64,000 nucleotides of DNA from CAXXOK01 sp963664595 (GTDB taxonomy: Bacteria; Bacillota; Clostridia; Christensenellales; Aristaeellaceae). Positions 47,561 to 57,600 of the stretch are shown here, in pieces; within the stretch, counting starts at the first letter, position 1, and every line of letters starts with the position of its first letter. The stretch lies in contig CAXXOK010000010.1 of the NCBI GenBank assembly GCA_963664595.2, forward strand, positions 1 to 64,000, read 5' to 3'. The notes beneath the pieces were generated by a model. That model was not told the DNA's origin. It ran no database searches and saw only the letters and a list, made by a program, of their open reading frames with translations. A program made the translations under genes and the position numbers.

Positions 47561-49012
47561 ATGAAAAAAGCGGATATCGGCATGATCGGTCTGGCGGTCA
47601 TGGGCGAGAATCTTTCCATGAACATGGAATCCAAAGGGTTTACGGTGGCGGTCTATAACATCGAAACGGATATTGTTACCCGGTTCATCGAAGGCCGTGG
47701 CAAGAACCGTAACTTCATTGGCACGTATTCCTTTGCGGAACTGGTACAGAATGTCGGCAAGCCGCGGGTCATCATGATGATGATCAAAGCGGGCGCTCCG
47801 GTGGACCAAACCATCGACCAGCTGCTGCCTCTGCTGGATCCCGGCGATATCATCATCGATGGGGGAAACAGCCACTTTCCCGACACCATACGACGGACAA
47901 ACTATGTCGAAAGCAAGGGCATGCTGTATATCGGCACCGGCGTATCCGGCGGCGAAGAAGGCGCGCTCAATGGCCCGAGCATGATGCCCGGCGGCTCGCC
48001 GGCCGCCTGGCCCCGTGTGAAGCCGATCCTGCAGGCGATCTGCGCCAAGGTGGAGGACGGTACTCCCTGCTGCGACTGGGTGGGCGAGAACGGCGCCGGA
48101 CATTTTGTGAAAATGGTGCACAACGGTATCGAATACGGCGATATGCAGCTGATTTGCGAGGCTTATCTGCTCATGCGGGAGTACCTGAAGATGACGCCCG
48201 ATGAGATGCACGAGGTGTTTGCGCAGTGGAACCAGGGCGAGCTGGATTCCTACCTGATTGAGATCACTGCTAACATTCTGGCTGTCAAGGATACAGACGG
48301 GGAACCGCTTGTGGATAAGATTCTGGATACGGCAGGCCAGAAGGGGACAGGCAAGTGGACGTCCGTTGCCGCGCTGGATGAGGGCACGCCGCTGACGCTG
48401 ATCAGCGAGGCTGTGTTTGCCCGCTGCCTGTCCGCCATCAAGGAGGAGCGTGTGACTGCCGCACGCGAGTATGCGCGGACCATTCCGGCTTTCCATGGGG
48501 ACAGGGCGGAGTTTATCGAGAACCTCCGCCAGGCGCTGTATGCATCGAAAATCATTTCCTATGCGCAGGGCTACGAGCTGATGCGCATGGCGGCCGCCGC
48601 CTACGGCTGGAACTTAAATTACGGCGGCATCGCGCTGATGTGGCGCGGCGGCTGCATTATCCGCAGCCGGTTCCTTGGCAAGATCAAGGACGCCTTCGAC
48701 CGTAACCCTACACTGAACAACCTGCTGTTGGACGAGTACTTTAAAAGCAGCGTACAGGCCCTGCTCCCCGCCTGGCGTGAGATTGCGGCCAGCGCGCTGC
48801 GCAGCGGCATCCCGGCGCCAGCGCTTACTTCGGCGCTGTCGTACTTCGACGGCTATACGACCGAGCGCCTGCCCGCCAACCTGCTCCAGGCGCAGCGCGA
48901 TTACTTCGGCGCACATACCTATGAACGGATTGACCGCAAACGCGGCGAGTTTTTCCACACCAACTGGACCGGACATGGCGGCGACACGACTTCCAATACC
49001 TACAATGCGTAA
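47561..49012 (+). CDS. gnd: 6-phosphogluconate dehydrogenase, decarboxylating
   Basis: A 483-residue enzyme that converts 6-phosphogluconate to ribulose 5-phosphate and CO2. NADP-binding GMIGLAVMGENLSMNMESKGF, VDGGNSHFPDTIRR, GTGVSGGEEGALNGPSMMPGG (catalytic loop) and KMVHNGIEYGDMQL (Lys/Asn/Glu catalytic set) are intact. ATG 47561 follows GCGGAGGACG and lies 17 bases after the kinase stop. Its presence in a sugar-acid operon is unusual and sets the route to the pentose phosphate pathway. Confidence 0.95.
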   Translation: MKKADIGMIGLAVMGENLSMNMESKGFTVAVYNIETDIVTRFIEGRGKNRNFIGTYSFAELVQNVGKPRVIMMMIKAGAPVDQTIDQLLPLLDPGDIIIDGGNSHFPDTIRRTNYVESKGMLYIGTGVSGGEEGALNGPSMMPGGSPAAWPRVKPILQAICAKVEDGTPCCDWVGENGAGHFVKMVHNGIEYGDMQLICEAYLLMREYLKMTPDEMHEVFAQWNQGELDSYLIEITANILAVKDTDGEPLVDKILDTAGQKGTGKWTSVAALDEGTPLTLISEAVFARCLSAIKEERVTAAREYARTIPAFHGDRAEFIENLRQALYASKIISYAQGYELMRMAAAAYGWNLNYGGIALMWRGGCIIRSRFLGKIKDAFDRNPTLNNLLLDEYFKSSVQALLPAWREIAASALRSGIPAPALTSALSYFDGYTTERLPANLLQAQRDYFGAHTYERIDRKRGEFFHTNWTGHGGDTTSNTYNA

Positions 49013-49024
49013 GGAGGCAACACG

Positions 49025-49867
49025 ATGGAACATACCGGACTTAAAAACAAGGTTGCGATTGTCACCGGCGGCGCTGGGGTGCTATGCAGTAGTTTTGCGC
49101 ATACGCTGGCGCGATATGGGGTGAAGGTTGCCGTGGCAGACTATGCGCTGGATAAAGCTGAGATGGTAGCGAGGGATATTCGGCAGGCCGGGGGAACGGC
49201 TATGGCAGTTTGCATGAATGTGCTGGACATGCAAAGTATAAACGCCGCGAATGAAGAAGTGAAAGCGGCATTCGGTCCCTGCGATATTTTAATCAACGGC
49301 GCCGGGGGCAACCATCCTTCCGCGACCAGCGATGATGAATACTTCTCAATGGAAACCTTAAACGACCCCGAAAAGAAGAGCTTCTTTGATTTGGAACCGA
49401 CCGCGTTTGAAAAAGTGATGGGTCTTAACCTGACAGGGACCTTCATGCCGACGCAGGTCATCGCCCGCGATATGGTTGGCAAGCAAAGCGGTGTGATTTT
49501 AAACATCACATCGATGAACGCATACCGGCCGCTTACGAAAATCCCCGCATATTCTGCGGCTAAGGCCGGTGTGTCCAACCTGACACAGTGGCTGGCAGTG
49601 CATTTTGCCAAGAGCGGTATTCGCGTCAACGCGATTGCGCCGGGTTTCTTTTCAACGGCACAGAATAAGGCATTGCTTTGGAACCCGGACGGCAGCGCCA
49701 CCGCGCGTACTGAAAAAATCCTGAACGCCACGCCGATGGGAAGGTTTGGCGAGCCGGAGGAATTGCTGGGCGCCATGCTGTTTCTGGTTGACGACGAGCA
49801 ATCCGCATTTGTTACCGGGATCGCAATCCCGGTAGACGGCGGCTTCTCGGCGTACAGCGGGGTGTAA
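49025..49867 (+). CDS. SDR oxidoreductase, D-mannonate/fructuronate reductase type
   Basis: A 280-residue short-chain dehydrogenase. Cofactor motif TGGAGVLCS, the NGAGGNHPSATS loop typical of D-mannonate oxidoreductases, catalytic Ser (ITSMNAYRPL), Tyr-x3-Lys (YSAAKAG) and the C-terminal IPVDGGFSAYSGV. It would reduce D-fructuronate to D-mannonate with NAD(P)H or do the reverse. It begins 12 bases after gnd and ends one base before larA, so it is co-translated with both. Confidence 0.88.
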   Translation: MEHTGLKNKVAIVTGGAGVLCSSFAHTLARYGVKVAVADYALDKAEMVARDIRQAGGTAMAVCMNVLDMQSINAANEEVKAAFGPCDILINGAGGNHPSATSDDEYFSMETLNDPEKKSFFDLEPTAFEKVMGLNLTGTFMPTQVIARDMVGKQSGVILNITSMNAYRPLTKIPAYSAAKAGVSNLTQWLAVHFAKSGIRVNAIAPGFFSTAQNKALLWNPDGSATARTEKILNATPMGRFGEPEELLGAMLFLVDDEQSAFVTGIAIPVDGGFSAYSGV

Positions 49868-49868
49868 T

Positions 49869-51149
49869 ATGCAGGAATTCCTTTATGCCAAAACGGAAAC
49901 CGGCTTAACACAAAGTGAGATTGCACAGGCGTTGGAGAGGTCTTTGGCCGAACGCACACTCCACCGTGTACTCATCATTCCGCCGGATTTCACCCGGTAC
50001 CATTCCAACGCCGGGCTGATCACCAACCTGTACTATCATATGCTCGATGCGCAGGGCTGCCGGGTGGATATCCTGCCGGCACTGGGCACGCATGTTCCGG
50101 TTACGAAGGAGCAAGCGGCTGTCATGTTCGGGGATGTTCCGTTTGATCGATTTCTCGTCCATGCCTGGCGCGAGGATCTGGTTACACTTGGAACGGTGCC
50201 CGGTGACTTTCTGTCAGGCATCACAGAGGGTCTGTGGCACGAGCCCGTCAGCGCGCAGATCAACCGGCTGGTCATGGATCCCGGATACGACCTGATCATT
50301 GCCGTCGGCCAGGTGGTGCCCCACGAGGTTATCGGCATGGCCAATCACGCTAAAAACCTGTTTGTCGGTGTGGGCGGGTCAGATATGATCAATGCGTCGC
50401 ATATGATCGGCGCCGTATACGGGATGGAACGCGTTATGGGGAAGGACCACACCCCCGTGCGGAAGATCTTCGATTATGCCTTTGAACGCTTCCTTAAGGA
50501 CCGGCCCATCCTATTCGCGCTGACCGTTTGCACGGCGCCGGAAAACCAGATACGTACGCACGGCTTGTTCATCAGCCCGGACCGTACGTGTCTGGATGCG
50601 GCGGTGAAGCTGTCGCAGGAGAAAAACATCGATTTCGTGCCGCACGGCCTCAAGAAGTGCGTGGTGTATCTCAATCCCGAGGAATTTCAAACGACATGGC
50701 TGGGGAACAAGGCCATCTACCGTACGCGGATGGCGATGGCGGACGGGGGCGAATTGCTGATTCTTGCGCCCGGTGTTCGCCGCTTCGGGGAAGATTTGCA
50801 GGTCGATGCGCTGATCCGGCGGTATGGCTACCATGGCAGGCTGCAAACGCTGGATGCGTTTCAAAAGCCTGAGAATGCCGCACTGCGGGGCAACATGGGC
50901 GCCGCCGCACACCTGATACACGGCTCGTCCGACGGGCGGTTTCACATTACCTACGCGGTCAAGGAAATCAGCAAGGCTGAAATCGAGGCCGTGGGTTATG
51001 CCGCAGCGGACTATGATAGGGTTAGCAGCCGGTACGATCCGCATACGCTGCAATACGGCTACAACACGCTGGCCGACGGCGAGGAGATCTACTTTGTTCC
51101 CAATCCTGCCCTGGGCTTGTGGATTGACCGGGAGCGGTTTGCAGGCTGA
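49869..51149 (+). CDS. larA: LarA-family nickel-dependent hydroxyacid racemase/epimerase
   Basis: A 426-residue enzyme of the lactate racemase superfamily. ALGTHVPVT carries His75; PHEVIG His152, HAKNLFVGVGG Lys162 and ASHM His178 follow. The spacings 152-162-178 (10 and 16) equal those of His174, Lys184 and His200 in L. plantarum LarA, which bind the nickel-pincer cofactor. Members act on lactate, malate and sugar acids such as gluconate. With mannonate reductase, a kinase and gnd next door, D-mannonate/D-gluconate 2-epimerisation is the best guess. It needs cofactor made by LarB/LarC/LarE, which are not in this window. Confidence 0.88.
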   Translation: MQEFLYAKTETGLTQSEIAQALERSLAERTLHRVLIIPPDFTRYHSNAGLITNLYYHMLDAQGCRVDILPALGTHVPVTKEQAAVMFGDVPFDRFLVHAWREDLVTLGTVPGDFLSGITEGLWHEPVSAQINRLVMDPGYDLIIAVGQVVPHEVIGMANHAKNLFVGVGGSDMINASHMIGAVYGMERVMGKDHTPVRKIFDYAFERFLKDRPILFALTVCTAPENQIRTHGLFISPDRTCLDAAVKLSQEKNIDFVPHGLKKCVVYLNPEEFQTTWLGNKAIYRTRMAMADGGELLILAPGVRRFGEDLQVDALIRRYGYHGRLQTLDAFQKPENAALRGNMGAAAHLIHGSSDGRFHITYAVKEISKAEIEAVGYAAADYDRVSSRYDPHTLQYGYNTLADGEEIYFVPNPALGLWIDRERFAG

Positions 51150-51320
51150 TGTAATCCGCAATCTTCCCTGATTCACGCAGAGTTATCTTGTCATACTCTT
51201 TGTGATACGTCCGGTTCGCAGGTTAAAGCTGAAATAGCTTGTCTGGACAGCACGGTTTCGGTTTTGTCATTGCACTCCTCACATTTCTTCAAACTATCAC
51301 TGAATCAACTGTGAGAACCG

Positions 51321-51356
51321 GCAAAAAGCGCATGCTTTGATGCATGTGCTTTTTGC
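51321..51356. terminator. Bidirectional terminator between larA and glf
   Basis: GCAAAAAGCGCATGC pairs with GCATGTGCTTTTTGC (one G-T) around a 6-base loop. T-rich tails exist on both strands. It ends the sugar-acid operon on + and the glf operon on minus. Confidence 0.85.
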
Positions 51357-51397
51357 TGCTTCGCACAACGGAGTGGTTTGACTTCGTCAGGAACATA

Positions 51398-52495
51398 TCA
51401 CCATAATGTCTCAGCGAGGCTCAGCGCGCTTTCGACCACCTGGTCCATATCGTAATACCGATATTCGCCCAGCCGCCCGCCAAATACAACATTCGTTTCC
51501 AAAGCCGCCAATTCTTTGTATTGAAGGTACAGCTTATTGTTTATTGCATCGTTAACAGGGTAGAACGGATCGTCTCCGGGAGCCCATTCCGAACTGTATT
51601 CGCGGCTGATAATGGTATGTGCCTGATCCATAAAATCAAACCATTTATGCTCAATGATACGGGTGAAGGGTGTTTCGCAATCGCTGTAGTTTACAACGGA
51701 GACTCCCTGATAATTTGTGATATCCAGCGTTTCCATTTCAAAGCGTATGCTGCGGTATGCCAAAGGCCCGAACCGGAAGCCGAAAAAGGCATCAATCGGG
51801 CCTGTGAATACGACACGGTCTGCCAAGCGATTCCATTGATCACGATGGATGAGATAATCTGTATTCAAACGGATTTCTGCGCCTTTAAGCATGTTCGATA
51901 TCATCTTTGTATAACCGCCGATCGGGATACCCTGATACGCTGCGTCGAAATAATTGTTATCAAACGTAAAGCGTACCGGTATACGCCGGATAATGGATGG
52001 CGGTAATTGCGAACATGGGCGTCCCCACTGTTTTTCAGTATAACCTTTGATGAGCTTTTGGTATATATCTGACCCTACCAAGGCGATCGCCTGCTCCTCC
52101 AGATTTTGCGGCGTAGTAATCCCTGCTGCTTTTCGCTGCTGAAGAATGATTTGTTCCGCTTGCCTGGGAGATGTTACCCCCCACATTTGGTAGAATGTTG
52201 ACATGTTGAAAGGCAGGGGATAAAGCTGCCCATGGAAGTTAATGATCGGTGAATGCGTGTACCGGTTGAATGAAGCAAAACTTTGTATATAGTCCCAAAC
52301 TTGCCTGTTGTTGGTATGAAAAATATGTGCACCATAACGGTGAACGTGGATGCCGTTCATGTCCTCCGTGTAGATGTTTCCGCCGATATGGTTTCGTTTC
52401 TCCAACATCAACACGGATTTTCCGGCTTCAAGGGCCTTGTGCGCAATCGTCGATCCATACAGACCGGTTCCGACGACTAAAAGGTCAAAATGCAT
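51398..52495 (-). CDS. glf: UDP-galactopyranose mutase
   Basis: A 365-residue flavoenzyme that makes UDP-galactofuranose for surface glycans. FAD motif VVGTGLYGSTIAHKALEAGKSVLMLEKRNHIGGN, the substrate region HIFHTNNRQVWDYI, FNRYTHSPII, GYTEKQWG, and the C-terminal GRLGEYRYYDMDQVV all match bacterial Glf. GAGGAGC precedes the ATG. It follows the GT2 gene by 18 bases, forming a small surface-sugar operon. Confidence 0.95.
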   Translation of the reverse strand: MHFDLLVVGTGLYGSTIAHKALEAGKSVLMLEKRNHIGGNIYTEDMNGIHVHRYGAHIFHTNNRQVWDYIQSFASFNRYTHSPIINFHGQLYPLPFNMSTFYQMWGVTSPRQAEQIILQQRKAAGITTPQNLEEQAIALVGSDIYQKLIKGYTEKQWGRPCSQLPPSIIRRIPVRFTFDNNYFDAAYQGIPIGGYTKMISNMLKGAEIRLNTDYLIHRDQWNRLADRVVFTGPIDAFFGFRFGPLAYRSIRFEMETLDITNYQGVSVVNYSDCETPFTRIIEHKWFDFMDQAHTIISREYSSEWAPGDDPFYPVNDAINNKLYLQYKELAALETNVVFGGRLGEYRYYDMDQVVESALSLAETLW

Positions 52496-52513
52496 TGCAC
52501 ATGCGCTCCTCTA

Positions 52514-53530
52514 TCAGTTAAAGCCATACACGCGGCGGCTGAGACGGTAGCCGTTCAGAATCAGCCGGCGTCCCAACTTGCCCGGTAATTTGCAGGTTGT
52601 GCTCAACGGCCGGTAGCGAATCATATTGTAGTTATTCGGCGTGCTTGTTTTTAGATACTCCCAAAGCGCGCGGTTCTGCTGTAAGATTGCATCAGACCCG
52701 CTTTTGATCGACAGCACGGTTGAAACAGTGGTGATAATTTCCAGATAATTGCGCATATAATTGCGCTGGGCTTTGTTTTTTACTTTACTGAGATCAACAG
52801 CATCGCTCATCATACGGTTAACCCGGAATTGCTGGTCAATACGGCGGATCATGATGCTTTCCTGAACCGATTGATCTTCCCGGCCAATGAAGTAATGATA
52901 AAAATTGACATTCAAGTAATACAACTTTTTAACATACGGCAACGGAACATAAACATACAAATTGTCTACATAGAAGGTATGTTTAGGAAGATCCAGCTTA
53001 CAGTTTCTCAGTATTTCAGTGCGGTAAATGGCGGCGTGCATCAGGATATACTGTCCAATCCGGAAACGGCTTATATCATTCCAGCTCAGTACGCGGTTTT
53101 CCGGCAGCGCGTTGGTGTAATCAATAACACGTTTAACTTTGACCCCGACCTTGTCATAGACATAGTTACTGACGAGCAGATCAATTTGCTGTTCCGGTTG
53201 AGACAGGGACCGTAATGTATGCAATACCTTGGCGTACGCATCCGCATCAACCCAATCGTCGGAATCGACGACCTTGAAATACAAGCCATTTGCGTGCTGA
53301 AGACCTGCCATCACAGCATCTCCATGGCCGCCGTTCTGTTTGTGGATTGCGCGGATCGTATTGGGGTATTTGCGTGCATAGGTATCAGCGATAGCTGCCG
53401 TATTATCACTGGAACCATCATTGATGATTAGAATCTCAACATCGTCACCGCATGATAAGAGCGATTCAATGGCATGTGCCATATAATCCTGAGAGTTGTA
53501 GCAGGGTATTGCGACGGTTAACAGTTTCAT
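52514..53530 (-). CDS. GT2-family glycosyltransferase
   Basis: A 338-residue cytoplasmic GT-A glycosyltransferase. AIPCYNSQDYMAHAIESLL, IINDGSSDNTAAIADTYARKYPN, QNGGHGDAVMAG, the DxD in VVDSDDWVD and a C-terminal acceptor half rich in Tyr and basic residues. Coupled with glf it may transfer galactofuranose. ATG 53530 follows GAGGTG with a normal spacer; an ATG three codons upstream is also possible. Confidence 0.9.
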   Translation of the reverse strand: MKLLTVAIPCYNSQDYMAHAIESLLSCGDDVEILIINDGSSDNTAAIADTYARKYPNTIRAIHKQNGGHGDAVMAGLQHANGLYFKVVDSDDWVDADAYAKVLHTLRSLSQPEQQIDLLVSNYVYDKVGVKVKRVIDYTNALPENRVLSWNDISRFRIGQYILMHAAIYRTEILRNCKLDLPKHTFYVDNLYVYVPLPYVKKLYYLNVNFYHYFIGREDQSVQESIMIRRIDQQFRVNRMMSDAVDLSKVKNKAQRNYMRNYLEIITTVSTVLSIKSGSDAILQQNRALWEYLKTSTPNNYNMIRYRPLSTTCKLPGKLGRRLILNGYRLSRRVYGFN

Positions 53531-53562
53531 GCAAAACACCTCTGTAGGCTGAAAATAGAAAC

Positions 53563-53592
53563 GTCAGGCGTTCCTGTTTCGGGAACGCCTGC
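53563..53592 (-). terminator. Terminator between the small membrane protein and GT2 genes
   Basis: On the minus strand CAGGCGTTCC pairs with GGAACGCCTG around a short loop, followed by ACGTTTCTATTTT. It lies about 50 bases past the stop of the small membrane protein and 30 bases before the GT2 start, so GT2/glf likely need another promoter or readthrough. Confidence 0.6.
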
Positions 53593-53638
53593 AGGATGGA
53601 GGAACGGAGGAACGCAACCGTTTTCCATACAATGCATT

Positions 53639-54061
53639 CTATGCAGAAATATTGCGTTTCTTCATGTACAGCGAAACTTCGGACAGAATGAAACTGATCA
53701 GAAGTAAGGCTCCGCAAAGAATGAGCTCGGGTATAAACGAAACCGGATCAATTGCTGTAAAGATATCGGCAATCGGCCATACCATGTGGTGTATATAAAC
53801 CAGGAGGGATAAGCCACTGGCGATACAAAGCACAACAGGTGCAAAGTTTTCAAGCCTGATGAACAGCATGATGAGGGATAAAGCGGCGGCTGTAATCAGC
53901 CAGATAAAGGCTGCGTCGCTGAACAGGGAGCCATGTGAATAATTTATCCCGCGGAAATTGATGCTGTAGATGATTGCGGATGCCAGGCATAGTAACGCGG
54001 CGAGAATCGAAATATAGAAACCTGTCGGGCGACGAGTTTGCGAATTCCTTTGATCAGACAT
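53639..54061 (-). CDS. Small membrane protein with four helices
   Basis: A 140-residue protein. Helices at about 14-32 (FYISILAALLCLASAIIYSI), 46-66 (AAFIWLITAAALSLIMLFI), 70-90 (FAPVVLCIASGLSLLVYIHHMVW) and 105-125 (FIPELILCGALLLISFIL). Short charged termini. GAAGGAG precedes the ATG. It diverges from the GH3 gene. Similar proteins accompany GH3 genes in related gut Clostridia, but I know no function. Confidence 0.75.
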   Translation of the reverse strand: MSDQRNSQTRRPTGFYISILAALLCLASAIIYSINFRGINYSHGSLFSDAAFIWLITAAALSLIMLFIRLENFAPVVLCIASGLSLLVYIHHMVWPIADIFTAIDPVSFIPELILCGALLLISFILSEVSLYMKKRNISA

Positions 54062-54603
54062 GGTAGCACTCCTTCAGGCGTATAACTGCGTAAACTGCAA
54101 GACGGTGTTTTCTGCATCTTCGGGGTTGGAGAAAACGAATGATCCGGACAACAGTTGGAAATGAAGCGCGATGTTACGTGTCTATTCGTTCTATATCACC
54201 CATCAAACAGTATTAGGACATCTTAATCATTGCATGGAGCAGGCATATATGTCAAATACGAATAGATAGCAAAAAACATGTATTTTCGTCGCTAATAGCC
54301 AAAATACAGGCAAAGAAGGCTGTGTTGCGGTTTTCTGTTTTCATTAACGGTATCTATCACTGCGCGAATCGCAAGAAACATCGTTCACGCCATATAGACA
54401 CCATCATACGACAATGTCAATTTGTTCTCAAAGAAATCATTTATAATACAAATCTATACCGGATCACTCCGTACGCCGGAGAAACCGCCGTGGCCTGGCG
54501 ACCGGATGAAATATCGTATGAATCGCTTGCAAACTGGAACGGTTATGTTCGTTGTGCAGGTACACTCTGCCATAAACATTGCAATAAGGATAGGAGACTG
54601 CGC
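54062..54603. other. Long leader between the small membrane protein and the GH3 gene
   Basis: A 540-base region with no supported gene. A perfect TATAAT at 54442-54447 has only a weak -35 region about 17 bases upstream, leaving a leader of roughly 150 bases. No riboswitch core was recognised. The divergent gene's promoter must also lie here. Confidence 0.35.
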
Positions 54604-57600
54604 ATGATGTCTACAAGGAAATCAACTGGAAAATCCAGGACCACAGCCAAGAAGATCCTTCTCAATGTATCTGTAGCTCTGTTGGCTATATTGTATATGC
54701 TCAATAGTATTGCCAATGAAAACGCCGGGCAGATCAACTCAGCGCTTGGCATCGCTGCAACCAAAACGGTATATATCGGCGATGGCGACCCAAACGAGTA
54801 TCCGCGCTATTATGAGAGCAGCTACGATACAATTGCGGAGCTAAAGGCCGCCGGCCTGGCAAAGGTGCGTGAAGTGGAAGGCGAAGGCGCGGTTTTACTG
54901 AAAAATACAAATAGCACACTGCCTTTGACAAACCGGGAGGTTTCCCTCTTTGGCGCTACGGCGATTTCACCGGTCTATGGCGGAACAGGCTCAGGCTCTG
55001 TATCGTCAGCAGACGCGCCAACCTATCCGCAAGTGCTTACAGAGGCAGGATTTCATATTGTCAACACGGCGATGCTGGACTGGTATAAAGAGGAAGAACT
55101 GGGCCGGGATTTCAGCAGCGGCGATATCAACGAGGCTTCCTGGAAGAAAATCTCGAAAGCAGATATCGTGGATTCTTTCGGGAAAGGAGAAACCGCAATA
55201 TTTATTTTGGGCCGCATTGGCGGCGAGGGCAATGACTTGAAGAGCGTTGATCACAACGACGGCAGAAACGGAGATTATCTGACCCTGAATAAGGCGGAGG
55301 GGCAGATTCTGGAAGGCCTGAAGGGTTTGAAAGACGAAGGGAAAATTAATTCCATTATTGTGTTGATCAACAGCGCCAATCCTGTATCTGCCGCATTTCT
55401 GAATGACGAAGCCTATGGCATTGACGCGGCGCTTTGGATCGGCTCTGTGGGACAAACCGGTCTATATGCAGTAGCGGATCTCTTAACCGGGACTGTGAAT
55501 CCATCCGGCTCTCTGCCGGATACATGGTGGACGGATAACCTGTTGGATCCAGCGATGGCTAATTTCGGAACCTATACCTACGAAAACGCGGCTGCCTACA
55601 ATTTTGGATCTTCTTCCCGTGCTTTTACCTCCTACGTTGTGTACCAGGAAGGCATCTATGTCGGCTATCGTTATACGGAAACCCGCTATGAGGATAAAAT
55701 ATTGGGCACGGCCGGTACCGGGGACTATGTATATCAGGATGTGGTAGCCTATCCGTTTGGTTATGGTCTGAGCTATACGGATTTTGCTTTGACAGACATG
55801 CAGGTGTCCAAAAGCGGAAGTGGAACGGATACCAAGTATAGTATTCGTGTTAAGGTGACGAATACAGGGAGTTTGGCAGGCAAGAAAGCAGTGCAGATCT
55901 ATGCGCAAAAGCCCTATACGGAGTACGACAAACAAAACCAGATAGAGAAAGCATCTGTTGAACTGGTCGGATATGGCAAGACATCTGTTTTGCAGCCCGG
56001 AGCCAGCGAAACCGTGAGTGTAGATGTACCCGAGTACTTTCTCACATCCTACGATGCCTATGGAACGGGTGTCTATATTCTGGATGAGGGGACGTATTAT
56101 TTTACCGCTGCGGACAATGCGCATACAGCCGTAAACAATATCCTGGCGGCTAAGGGTAAAACGGCTGCGGATGGTATGACCGCTGACGGAAATGCAGAAA
56201 TGACGGTTGAGACGGTATATGCGTTTGACAGTGATACCTATGCTAAAGCGCTGGGAACCGGTAACCGGGTTAACAGTCTTTTTGCACAGACCGATATCAA
56301 CCGCTATTCCGGACGCGGAGATAATCATGTTGTTTATGTATCCCGCAGTGATTGGGAAAATACGCTGCAGCTGTGGACGCCTGATGATAATGGGTACAAC
56401 AGTCATTATGTCAGGCTCGGCATGACCGATCAAATGGCAGCGGATGCCGTGCTGGATACTGCGGATCTGCCAGAGAATGATGGCAATTGGCCGACAATGG
56501 GTTCGACAGGTACGAACTATCAGCTGATCGACCTGCTCAACGATGAGAATGGGGATCCCGTTTCATACAACGATCCGATGTGGGAACAATTGCTGGATCA
56601 GCTTACCTATGGTCAGTTGAGCCGTTTATGTGCCGTCGGCTTGCGTATGACCATTGATATCGATACGATAGGCAAACCAGAAACGCTCGATCACAACGGC
56701 CCTGGCGGTATTACCCAGAAATACGGGGCAGGTACCAATGGGTATGCCAATCAAACCAACGACCCTGACAGAGGGTTGACTGGCACCTGCTATCCGTCCA
56801 ATAATATTATCGCCGCAACATTCAACGATGCGCTGGCAAGGGAAGTCGGAGAACTGATAGGCGAAGATGCCATGTGGGCCGGGTATGCCGGTTTCTACGG
56901 AACGGGCCTGAATATCCACCGTACGCCGTATGCTGGCCGTGTGTTTGAGTATTATTCCGAAGACGGTATTCTGACCGGCCTGATCGCCGCAGCGGAAACC
57001 AGTGCGATCCAATCAAAAGGCGTCTATGTGTATAACAAGCATTTTGTGCTTAACGATCAGGAGGAACAGCGCCAGGGGATCGGCACGTGGTGCAACGAAC
57101 AGGCCTTGCGTGAGATTTACCTGCGTGCGTTTGAACTGCCGATTGTTTATGCGGATGCAAAGTGCGTGATGACATCGTTCAACCGTCTTGGCGCCATATG
57201 GTCCGGTGCGCTGTATCCTCTTCAAACCTCGTGGCTGCGCGGCGAAGCGGGGATGACCGGGTTCGCTGTGACGGATATGTATGACGGCATCTATATGTCA
57301 AAGCCCCATGAGGTGCTGGCCGGAAACGACATCCCGGATAACTATCCCGGTGTTACGGGAACCGGGACCGATGCGGATACGGATGCGGCAGGTCTGGGGT
57401 CGGAATTTGCCGCATACGGGCCAAACGGCAGCACACCCAATGCCCAGATCGCACAGGCAATGCGGACTTCGGCACACCGTATTCTGTATACTGTTCTTCA
57501 CTCCCGCGGTATGGATGGCCTCAGTGCCGATATTGTAATCAAGTCCGTAACACCCTGGTGGTCAGTGATGCTCACGGCGGCAATCTATCTATTTGCGGCG

